Below are positions 1 to 6,240 of a DNA stretch of 8,749 bases, in pieces. Positions within the stretch are counted from its first letter, which is position 1. Every line of letters begins with the position of its first letter. The DNA is from Euryarchaeota archaeon UBA220. GTDB taxonomy: Archaea; Thermoplasmatota; Poseidoniia; Poseidoniales; Thalassarchaeaceae. Under the pieces are notes generated by a model. The model searched no databases, had not been told where the DNA came from, and worked only from the letters and a program-made list of their open reading frames with translations. The stretch is from contig DAON01000019.1 of NCBI GenBank assembly GCA_002501885.1, forward strand, positions 29,263 to 38,011. Direction: 5' to 3'. The translations under genes were made by a program, and so were the position numbers.

Positions 1-3
1 GCC

Positions 4-2007
4 ATGATGCCGTTATTCAAGCCTAGTTATGCGAGGTTAAGCGCTGATGGCTTCATCGATATGTTCAGGCGTTATTGGGCACATATGATTGTGGTTTTCT
101 CAGTCTATCTTTGGAAAGATATCCTCGATGGAATGGATCGTGCCCTAATGGCAAATACTCAACTGGACATGACTCCTTATGTGTACGCCATTGAGGGAGA
201 TATCGTACTGTGGGTACAACAAGCGTTGAGAAGTCAACTGTTAGATGAGGTTCTGACTCACTTCTATGTCATGGGATTCATGACTGCTACTTTCGCCTCT
301 TTCCTGTATCCGATTTACTTTGATGACAGACACATGGCTGACAGGGTTTCTCTGTCGATGTTCTGGGTATATGTGCTAGCGATTCCATTCTATCTATTCT
401 TCAATGTCGGCGTGACTGGGAGTCATATCCCTCAGATGCAGACGATTGCCTACGATTTGACTCCTGAAATCAACAACTGGTTCACTAGAATTGACCCCTT
501 TACCAATGGGATGCCTAGTTTGCATATTGGTTTACCATTCGCAATCTGGCTGACTATGCAACGCTGGGATGATGACGGTCGTTGGCATAGATATCGTAAT
601 TTCCTCATGGGTTTTATTCTCTTGACTGCACTCAGTATCGTGTACCTGGGAATACATTGGGTGGTGGACATTATTGGAGGAATGGTTGTAGCTATTATCG
701 CTGTAGAAATCACTTCAAGAACAAGTGAATCGATTTGGAAGGTTGCTGACGAGCGCCTCTTTGGTCGTAAACTAGCAAGGGCTATTTCCAATCCTCGAAA
801 GTGGGTAAAACAAGTCATCCATAGTATAACAGAATCACTCAGGCCGCTAAGAGAGCCTAGTAGAAAGCAGACCAGTATCATGATTGCAGCGGTTGTGATA
901 TCAACAGGAGGGGTGCTATTGTGGGATGCTACTCATCAGGACTTTCCTCTGGAAGGAGTAGAGTGGCCAACCGCTGCTGCAGGCTCTGAAGGCTGGCTAG
1001 TCTCTGTCGAGGAAGATCCGTTGACTTCGGAAATCAAAATTACTCAATGGAATGTAACTTCTCAAGAAGGAGTAGAGATTGTCAGCAGTGGTTGGCTCTC
1101 CTCGCCATCAGTAATCGTCTCGGGCCAATATATGGTATTGTATGACTCACAGAATCTAGAGTTCTACGACTTGGACAGTCGAATTCAATCGTCGGCCTCT
1201 CTAAATCTAGATGGCACTGATACAATCTCAGATATTGCAATCGTGGAAGATGAGGGGGCGGTAATTTTGGCCATAATGAAAGAATCTTCGATACAGTTTG
1301 TCGATGTTGGAAATAACAATACCGTAGTGGGGCAACAAAATGGTACCTATTCCATAGTAGAAGCATCTGGTCCACTAGTGGCTTGGGTAAGCTCATCTCA
1401 AACCGTACCGGCAGTCAATCTCTCATCAATTTCTGGAGGAATAGAGATTGGAATTGAATTGAATGCCACTGCTACAGAAGCCGAGGACGACTATCTGGAG
1501 CAGATATCTGGAATTCCTGTAAATTACTCCAATGCTACTGTGATTGACATCGATATGTCATCATCATGGCTTGTTGCTGTAGTCGATGTTGGTCCGGTAA
1601 ATAGAACTGTTCTGGTGAATATTCTTACCGGAGAACAGAGAATGTTGTCTGATCCCCTGTGGCAATCATCTTCTCCAAGTATTGGCAGCAATAGGGTTGC
1701 TTTCCTGCAGATAGCATTCTGGGATCCATCGGACAATATTGTTGGCACAAATGATGTCTATCTGCATGAGATAGAAAGTAATTCCACATTGGCGATTACT
1801 CGTGATGACGATGTCAACCAGATGGAGCCTCAAGTTCTGCTTGAGGAAGTGGCTTGGATTGAGGTTGAAATTGATGGCGAAGCAATCCTGAAAGTATACT
1901 CAGGTGAGACTTTTGAGCCATATTCGTCTGTCATACTGCAGTCAGCGATTGTGATGTTGATTCCATTGCTATTCCTGTGGTCTTATCAGGCCGCATCAGA
2001 AAGATAG
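4..2007 (+). CDS. Membrane PAP2-family (IPC synthase-like) phosphatase fused to a surface beta-propeller-like domain
   Basis: A 667-residue two-part membrane protein. Residues 1-240 form a PAP2 phosphatase/phosphotransferase core of the inositolphosphorylceramide-synthase-like type. Visible are the PSLH motif (171-174, nucleophile-stabilising His174) and YLGIHWVVD (214-222, His218 and Asp222), embedded in hydrophobic segments near 28-40, 85-107, 117-136 and 199-235. The usual first motif (KX6RP) is not evident, which is common in this subfamily. Another membrane segment (291-308) leads into about 330 polar residues with beta-propeller/TolB-like strand repeats (for example AITRDDDVNQMEPQV then VAWIE near 597-620), closed by a C-terminal membrane helix (642-660). 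This region holds nine N-X-S/T sequons; the first 310 residues hold none, suggesting a glycosylated outer face. Likely substrates are lipid phosphates or polyprenyl/inositol lipids, but the sequence does not decide. ATG codons at 4 and 7 are both possible starts; the frame is open to the window edge, so the true start may lie upstream. Confidence 0.8.
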   Translation: MMPLFKPSYARLSADGFIDMFRRYWAHMIVVFSVYLWKDILDGMDRALMANTQLDMTPYVYAIEGDIVLWVQQALRSQLLDEVLTHFYVMGFMTATFASFLYPIYFDDRHMADRVSLSMFWVYVLAIPFYLFFNVGVTGSHIPQMQTIAYDLTPEINNWFTRIDPFTNGMPSLHIGLPFAIWLTMQRWDDDGRWHRYRNFLMGFILLTALSIVYLGIHWVVDIIGGMVVAIIAVEITSRTSESIWKVADERLFGRKLARAISNPRKWVKQVIHSITESLRPLREPSRKQTSIMIAAVVISTGGVLLWDATHQDFPLEGVEWPTAAAGSEGWLVSVEEDPLTSEIKITQWNVTSQEGVEIVSSGWLSSPSVIVSGQYMVLYDSQNLEFYDLDSRIQSSASLNLDGTDTISDIAIVEDEGAVILAIMKESSIQFVDVGNNNTVVGQQNGTYSIVEASGPLVAWVSSSQTVPAVNLSSISGGIEIGIELNATATEAEDDYLEQISGIPVNYSNATVIDIDMSSSWLVAVVDVGPVNRTVLVNILTGEQRMLSDPLWQSSSPSIGSNRVAFLQIAFWDPSDNIVGTNDVYLHEIESNSTLAITRDDDVNQMEPQVLLEEVAWIEVEIDGEAILKVYSGETFEPYSSVILQSAIVMLIPLLFLWSYQAASER

Positions 2008-3093
2008 TTACTCGGCGAGTCGGAACATTTCGTCGAGACATTTACTGGCTTTCTCGATAACTGAGGTTTCTAACTCGATAATTTGGTCAGGCCTAGGGTT
2101 ACGAAGCGCCTGAAGAATATCCTCGAGTTGTGTTGTCTTCATGTGCCGGCACATTACACAGGCTCCGACCAGATTAAGATCTTCATTTGACTCTGCAATA
2201 ATTCTGTCAGTAGTTCCACACTCAGTAATTAGCATCAAATCCTTCTTCCCGGCTGAGGCAAGTCGTAGAGCCTCTTCCATCAGAACCTCACTACTTCCTA
2301 CAAAGTCACTCTCATCCAATACATCTGTATCACATTCTGGATGACTGAGGACCTGTAGTTCCATGCCTGCATCGCTCGCTCGCTTTCTCCAAGTTCGTAT
2401 CTTTTCTCCAGTAAATGCAGCATGAACCTCGCACTCTCCATCGAAGATGATTACATCCTTCTTGCCGGCTAGATGATTCTGTAGATGCTTGCCCATGAAT
2501 CTATCAGGTACGAAAATTAGACCATTGCCTGGTAATCTCTCGCAAATTCTCAGATAATTACTACTGGTGACGCAGGCGTCACACTCAGCCTTAACTTCCG
2601 CACTAGTATTGATGTAGCAGACTACTGGTAATCCTGGATACTTTGCTCTAATGTCTCTGACATCTTGAGCAGTAATTGAGTCGCTCAGTGAGCATCCTGC
2701 TTCAGGCGAGGGATGTAGTACGGTCTTGTGAGGGCTGACTATTTTGGCCGTCTCAGCCATGAATCTTACACTCGAGAAAAGGATTGTATTCTGAGGAGCA
2801 TCTCTAGCCTCTTTAGAAAGAGCATAACTGTCAGCAACAGCGTCAGCCACTCCATAAGTGATGTCTGGAGTTTGATAGGAGTGTGCAATTAAGATGACAT
2901 CTTTCTCTTTTTTGAGTTGATTGATTTCAAGTGTTAATGGTGCTATTGATCTGCAGGTTTCTAAACTCCACCTGAATGGTTGTTTTATTGCGGTACTGAG
3001 CCTCTCTGCCTCCTTTTCGATATCTAATTCCGAAAATGATGAGTGGTTCACAATACCTCGCTGGAGAGGTGGTGGAGGCAATTCTATTGCCAT
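2008..3093 (-). CDS. nadA: Quinolinate synthase NadA
   Basis: NadA condenses iminoaspartate with dihydroxyacetone phosphate to give quinolinate, the de novo precursor of NAD, using a cytosolic [4Fe-4S] cluster. Family motifs run in order over 361 residues: LIAHSYQTPD (68-77), EAGCSLSD (131-138), YINTSAEVKAECDACVTSSN (160-179), FVPDRFMGKHL (194-204), GECEVHAAFTGE (219-230), HPECDTDV (251-258), DFVGSSEVL (263-271) and CRHMKTTQLEDIL (315-327). The probable cluster ligands are Cys134, Cys221 and Cys315. Cys312 sits three residues before the last ligand, where some NadA proteins carry redox-active cysteines. About 50 residues, including a PPPP run, precede the catalytic core; the ATG is the first start after an in-frame stop, so the extension looks real. 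No Shine-Dalgarno site precedes it. No nadB or nadC is visible nearby. The stop codon directly abuts that of the convergent phosphatase gene. Confidence 0.96.
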   Translation of the reverse strand: MAIELPPPPLQRGIVNHSSFSELDIEKEAERLSTAIKQPFRWSLETCRSIAPLTLEINQLKKEKDVILIAHSYQTPDITYGVADAVADSYALSKEARDAPQNTILFSSVRFMAETAKIVSPHKTVLHPSPEAGCSLSDSITAQDVRDIRAKYPGLPVVCYINTSAEVKAECDACVTSSNYLRICERLPGNGLIFVPDRFMGKHLQNHLAGKKDVIIFDGECEVHAAFTGEKIRTWRKRASDAGMELQVLSHPECDTDVLDESDFVGSSEVLMEEALRLASAGKKDLMLITECGTTDRIIAESNEDLNLVGACVMCRHMKTTQLEDILQALRNPRPDQIIELETSVIEKASKCLDEMFRLAE

Positions 3094-3167
3094 ACAATTA
3101 CTTCGTCATGTGCAACCGCTTTGAAGTCATCTAATGTCGCAGCAGCATGGCGGGAGGTGCGATACGC
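3094..3167. promoter_or_regulatory. Divergent intergenic region between nadA and bud32
   Basis: This 74-bp gap separates two genes transcribed away from each other, so it should carry promoter elements for both. I see no convincing TATA/BRE pair in either direction; an AT-rich stretch around 3094-3105 is the only candidate. nadA has no Shine-Dalgarno site, which would suit a leaderless or short-leader mRNA. bud32 has a strong one at 3153-3159. The assignment rests on gene orientation alone. Confidence 0.45.
3153..3159 (+). promoter_or_regulatory. Strong Shine-Dalgarno site that fixes the bud32 start
   Basis: GGAGGTG is a perfect match to the core of the anti-Shine-Dalgarno complement and lies 8 nt before the ATG at 3168. 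It falls inside the longer reading frame that could begin at the ATG at 3147, which has no such site. This argues that translation starts at 3168. Confidence 0.75.
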
Positions 3168-3797
3168 ATGTGGGAGCCTTCCGAACTACTGCATGAGGGA
3201 GCGGAGGCGACTGTCACAGCGGGGAAATGGATGGGGAAGTCAGCGGTGCTCAAAATGAGAAGGCCAAGGGGCTACAGACATCCAGACTTGGATCGTAGAC
3301 TGACGCGGAGTCGGTTGTCGGTAGAGGTCAGAATCTTGGGTAGATTGCAGCAGTCTGGATTCTCCTCTCCTTCACTATACGACTGTGATATTGAGGAATC
3401 TTGGATTCTAATCTCAAAAATAGATGGTAGGCCTTTGTATGAGGCGATAACGGACGGTTCGGTCGGCATTGGTGTAATGGAGAATGTAGGAGCATTGATT
3501 CGCAGATTGCACGAGGAAGATATCTCCCATGGGGATTTGACTACTCATAACATCCTAATCAGCGAAACGGGTAACCTTTCACTAATCGATTTTGGTTTGG
3601 CCCGAGTCTCTCCCGAGTTAGAACACATGGGGCTAGACCTTCAGGTTCTCAATGAGTGTTTGACCGCTAGTCATTCCGAACTAGAAGGGGCAGTTGATAC
3701 GATGTTGAGAGGGTATCTAGGTGAGGGCAATGACGAAGCTGCAAATGTTGTATCAAGATTTGAAAAGATAAGAGGAAGAGTCAGATATCACGGATAG
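3168..3797 (+). CDS. bud32: KEOPS complex kinase/ATPase Bud32, stand-alone form
   Basis: Bud32 is the small atypical kinase/ATPase of KEOPS. It supports Kae1 in forming the N6-threonylcarbamoyladenosine (t6A) at position 37 of ANN-decoding tRNAs. From the start chosen here (209 residues) the family signatures are: GAEATV (11-16) in the glycine loop, Lys29 in VLKMRRPRGYRHPDLD, Glu53, the catalytic loop HGDLTTHN (121-128, Asp123 and Asn128), the metal-binding DFG (141-143), MGLDLQVL (154-161) and an Arg-rich C-terminal tail IRGRVRYHG. The length is that of a complete single-domain Bud32. In many Euryarchaeota Bud32 is fused to Kae1; here no Kae1 domain precedes it and the upstream neighbour is the divergent nadA. 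The ITPase gene follows 7 bp later, a neighbourhood I recall from other archaea. An ATG at 3147 would add 7 residues but lacks a ribosome-binding site. Confidence 0.95.
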   Translation: MWEPSELLHEGAEATVTAGKWMGKSAVLKMRRPRGYRHPDLDRRLTRSRLSVEVRILGRLQQSGFSSPSLYDCDIEESWILISKIDGRPLYEAITDGSVGIGVMENVGALIRRLHEEDISHGDLTTHNILISETGNLSLIDFGLARVSPELEHMGLDLQVLNECLTASHSELEGAVDTMLRGYLGEGNDEAANVVSRFEKIRGRVRYHG

Positions 3798-3804
3798 GAT
3801 CAGT

Positions 3805-4398
3805 ATGAGGATACTATTCGTTACAAGCAATAAAGGCAAAGTCTCCGAAGCTAGAAAATTACTGGCCGATTTGGGGCACACCGTAGAGCAGTTGTTAGTC
3901 GGAGGTCTCGCTCCTAAGTTCAATGAGCCCAAAGAGCTGGGGATTGAGGCTGTAGCGAATTCAAAAATGGTTCAAGCACTAAATCTGTTGGAACAGGAAG
4001 GAATTGAGGGTGTTGCTGTGATGGTAGAGGATTCGGGGGTCTTTCTCGATGCTTTTGATGAGTGGCCCGGTGCCGAATCTGCTGAAGTCGAGGACAAAAT
4101 TGGGCTCGAGGGGATACTTTCCTTGCTCAAAGAGGACATGTCTAGAGGGGCAGAATATAGAGCAGTAGCTAAGATATCCGATGGTTTTTCAACTTGGAGC
4201 GCAGAGGGGGTTTGCAGAGGAAAAATTGCTGATTCTGTTAGAGGGAGCGGTGGATTTGGATACGACCCAATATTCATCCCAGATGAGGGCGATGGGAGAA
4301 CATTTGGAGAATGGGAAGAAGGGAAATTCACCGGAATCACGCACAGAGCAAAGGCGATGAATGGTCTAGCAGAGCTTCTCGAGTCCCCGTCAAGGTGA
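3805..4398 (+). CDS. rdgB: XTP/dITP diphosphatase (ITPase, HAM1/RdgB family)
   Basis: A cytosolic house-cleaning enzyme that hydrolyses non-canonical purine nucleotides (ITP, dITP, XTP) to the monophosphate and pyrophosphate, keeping deaminated bases out of DNA and RNA. The 197 residues carry the full motif set: FVTSNKGKVSEARKLL (5-20) for triphosphate binding, VEDSGVFLDAF (74-84) with the acidic metal ligands, WPGAES (87-92), GGFGYDPIFIPDEG (149-162) for base recognition, and THRAKAMNGL (179-188), where most relatives have SHR. It is slightly longer than a typical archaeal member because of acidic loops. It begins 7 bp after bud32 on the same strand, with a weak GGAT-type ribosome-binding site, and is very likely co-transcribed with it. 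Confidence 0.95.
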   Translation: MRILFVTSNKGKVSEARKLLADLGHTVEQLLVGGLAPKFNEPKELGIEAVANSKMVQALNLLEQEGIEGVAVMVEDSGVFLDAFDEWPGAESAEVEDKIGLEGILSLLKEDMSRGAEYRAVAKISDGFSTWSAEGVCRGKIADSVRGSGGFGYDPIFIPDEGDGRTFGEWEEGKFTGITHRAKAMNGLAELLESPSR

Positions 4399-4429
4399 AG
4401 GCGGAAGGCGCTTCGTACGGGTCGGGAAC

Positions 4430-5338
4430 ATGGTATCGCTCACACGGTTGGTCCTTTGGATAGCGGTTATTCTAGGGAGTCTATTGTTCCTCATATTGTC
4501 GGGCGATATGAGTCCCCTAACTCAAATCGCGGGAGGAATCGTCCTTTTGGCATTGGTATCTCTTCTGATGTTCTCGGGACGCTCTCCTGTCCCTCAACCT
4601 CCAAAGGTAGTCGTAGAGCCCGAAGTGAAGAAGGAGTCGAAGGTAGAAATCGATCTCCCAGAGCCAGTTCTTGAAGTAGAAACCGCCAGTCAGCGTAAGG
4701 AAGAGAAAATCAAGCGAAGCAGGGGCAAATCTTCGCAGCCAGAGATGCCTCTGCCTAATCCTCCTCCCATTCCCATGCCTCCTCCTGTAGCAGTCGAAGG
4801 TGATTTGCCGCCACCTGCACCAATGCCTGTCATAATTGATGATGATAGTAATCTGGCAGCCAGATATGTGGCAGAATCTAATCCTCAGGGAGATTTTGAA
4901 GCCGAGGTCGAGGAGTTTGTAGGCCAAAGAAGGGCCAAGAGAGCCGAGATTAGATCACGCATCGAAAGAAAGCGCAGGATGAAGATGGCCGAGAGGCGGG
5001 CTGCTAAGGCTAGAATGTGGTCTGCAGTTGAGGATGGAGAAGATCTAGCAGAGTTGCTAAAGCGTCCCGATCATGGAATGACGGTCTTCGACGAACCAGA
5101 ATCTCCTGACTCAACAAAGCCGCAAGGAGTATCATATGTTCGAATAGACGAGGAAAGAATTCTCCGAATTAGAATCCCTCTTGAAGTAAAACACAGAGAA
5201 GTCTCTCGCAAGAAGGATGAGGAGGAGTCCGTAGACGAGGTTTCTCCTATGCCTCCTCCGCCGGGAATGCCTCCTATGCCTCCTCCGCCGGGAATGCCTC
5301 CTATGCCTCCTCCTTCGGTGAAGACCGACGAAGGTTAA
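4430..5338 (+). CDS. Unrecognised two-TM membrane protein with proline-rich segments
   Basis: I do not recognise a family. The 302 residues open with a membrane hairpin (TM1 about 7-24, TM2 about 29-48, joined by a short SGDMSP loop). A basic, proline-rich region follows, so by the positive-inside rule the long C-terminal part is probably cytoplasmic. It contains: a mixed-charge linker (58-102); a first proline-rich stretch (106-134, with PNPPPIPMPPP and LPPPAPMP); an acidic patch near 136-163; a strongly Arg/Lys/Glu-rich probable helix or coiled coil (166-198); a short likely beta-containing piece (YVRIDEERILRIRIPLEV, 236-253); and a C-terminal repeat of PPPPGMPPM (275-295). Such tails often dock partner proteins, but no partner is implied here. 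PPPP runs stall ribosomes and would probably need aIF5A. It starts 31 bp after the ITPase gene without a clear ribosome-binding site. Codon use resembles the flanking genes, and reading is intact, so it looks like a real gene. Confidence 0.8.
   Translation: MVSLTRLVLWIAVILGSLLFLILSGDMSPLTQIAGGIVLLALVSLLMFSGRSPVPQPPKVVVEPEVKKESKVEIDLPEPVLEVETASQRKEEKIKRSRGKSSQPEMPLPNPPPIPMPPPVAVEGDLPPPAPMPVIIDDDSNLAARYVAESNPQGDFEAEVEEFVGQRRAKRAEIRSRIERKRRMKMAERRAAKARMWSAVEDGEDLAELLKRPDHGMTVFDEPESPDSTKPQGVSYVRIDEERILRIRIPLEVKHREVSRKKDEEESVDEVSPMPPPPGMPPMPPPPGMPPMPPPSVKTDEG
5244..5313 (+). repeat. 27-bp in-frame tandem repeat, about 2.6 copies
   Basis: Two identical 27-bp units lie head to tail at 5245-5271 and 5272-5298, followed by 15 bp of a third at 5299-5313. 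Being a multiple of three, the repeat adds nine residues per unit (PPPPGMPPM register) to the C-terminus of the proline-rich membrane protein. Identity extends to every third codon position, which points to recent duplication or slippage. Confidence 0.9.
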
Positions 5339-5379
5339 GTAGCCTTAATGTTCAAGCCAATAGGCTCTCTGCGAGTAGC

Positions 5380-6216
5380 ATGACAGAGAATGTTCTGCTG
5401 GTAGAAGATATCCCGGTCGATGACAGTAGTCCATCGGGCGGTGTGATTAGTATCTGGACATTGAACCGCCCTAGTAAGCTCAACGCGCTAAATCAAGAAT
5501 CGCACGCAGCAATCAAAGAGCAATGTGCTAGAGCGGAGGCGGAAGATTCGATTAGAGTCGTTATGATTAGAGGTGCAGCGCCGCCTCCGGTGGAAGATGG
5601 AGGTAGAGCGAAACCTGCTGCTTTTGCGGCCGGGGCGGACATCTCTGAGTTCGCTGGAAAATCGTCTGACGACGTTCGTGATTTCTTTGCAAACAATGCT
5701 TGGGAAGCAGTCTGGAATCTATCAAAACCAACCATAGCGATGGTTGACGGTTTTGCTTTGGGCGGAGGTACTGAGCTAGCACTTGCGTGTGATATTAGGG
5801 TGGCATCGAGTCGCGCCAAATTTGGTCAGCCCGAGATTAATCTCGGACTAATACCGGGTGGCGGAGGAACTCAAAGGCTGTGCAGATTGTTAGGTTATGG
5901 AAAGGCGATGGAGATGACCCTAACAGGAGAGATGGTTGGAGCCGAAGATGCCTTGCGTCTTGGCTTGGTGAACAAAGTCGTTGAACCGAAGGACTTGGAG
6001 GATGCGGCCATGCAGATGGCTGAAGTAATCGCGAGAAAGTCCCCCTATACTGTTAAGGTTGCCAAGAGAGCAGTCCGAGCATCCCTAGATCTACCATTCA
6101 CGGAAGGAGTACTAGCAGAGCGTTCAGAATTCGTTGCTCTTTTCGATACCGAGGACAAGGAGATTGGTGTCCAGGCCTTCCTTGAACGCGGTGAGGCAGA
6201 ATGGGTCGGGCGTTAG
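5380..6216 (+). CDS. Enoyl-CoA hydratase/isomerase (crotonase) family protein
   Basis: A crotonase-fold enzyme of 278 residues, probably adding water across the double bond of 2-enoyl-CoA in fatty-acid or branched-chain amino-acid breakdown in the cytosol. Both catalytic glutamates of true hydratases are present: Glu132 in ALGGGTELALACDIR (126-140) and Glu152 in FGQPEINLGLIPGGGGTQR (148-166). The oxyanion hole is supplied by AAGADISEF (83-91) and GFALGGG (124-130). The NRPSKLNALN segment (29-38) is the usual CoA-side motif. The length is slightly above the family norm of about 260. The extra residues lie mainly in a Pro/Gly-rich loop (66-80) just before the oxyanion-hole strand. The C-terminal trimerisation helices appear complete. 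It lies 41 bp after the proline-rich protein gene on the same strand and may share its transcript or have its own promoter. Exact chain-length specificity cannot be read from sequence. Confidence 0.93.
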   Translation: MTENVLLVEDIPVDDSSPSGGVISIWTLNRPSKLNALNQESHAAIKEQCARAEAEDSIRVVMIRGAAPPPVEDGGRAKPAAFAAGADISEFAGKSSDDVRDFFANNAWEAVWNLSKPTIAMVDGFALGGGTELALACDIRVASSRAKFGQPEINLGLIPGGGGTQRLCRLLGYGKAMEMTLTGEMVGAEDALRLGLVNKVVEPKDLEDAAMQMAEVIARKSPYTVKVAKRAVRASLDLPFTEGVLAERSEFVALFDTEDKEIGVQAFLERGEAEWVGR

Positions 6217-6240
6217 TCACTATAATTTGTGAGTTTTCTA
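6217..6240 (+). terminator. Possible T-rich terminator between convergent genes
   Basis: The 24-bp gap between the two convergent stop codons contains GAGTTTTCTA on the plus strand, a short T-rich run of the sort that ends archaeal transcripts. It follows a small TCAC/GTGA dyad with only four paired bases. It could terminate the hydratase transcript. The minus strand has no matching T run. Confidence 0.25.

Noticed and set aside
450..881. 143-codon minus-strand reading frame inside the phosphatase gene
   Set aside because: It lies antisense to the conserved PAP2 motifs, has no recognisable domain or ribosome-binding site, and is explained as a shadow of the real gene.
3972..4340. 122-codon minus-strand reading frame within the ITPase gene
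   Set aside because: Its Ser/Pro-rich composition is the antisense of a strongly conserved enzyme, and it has no family signature.
4517..4927. 136-codon minus-strand reading frame opposite the proline-rich protein
   Set aside because: Its Arg/His/Trp-rich composition is what the antisense of Pro-rich coding gives. The plus-strand frame has plausible membrane helices and in-frame repeats.
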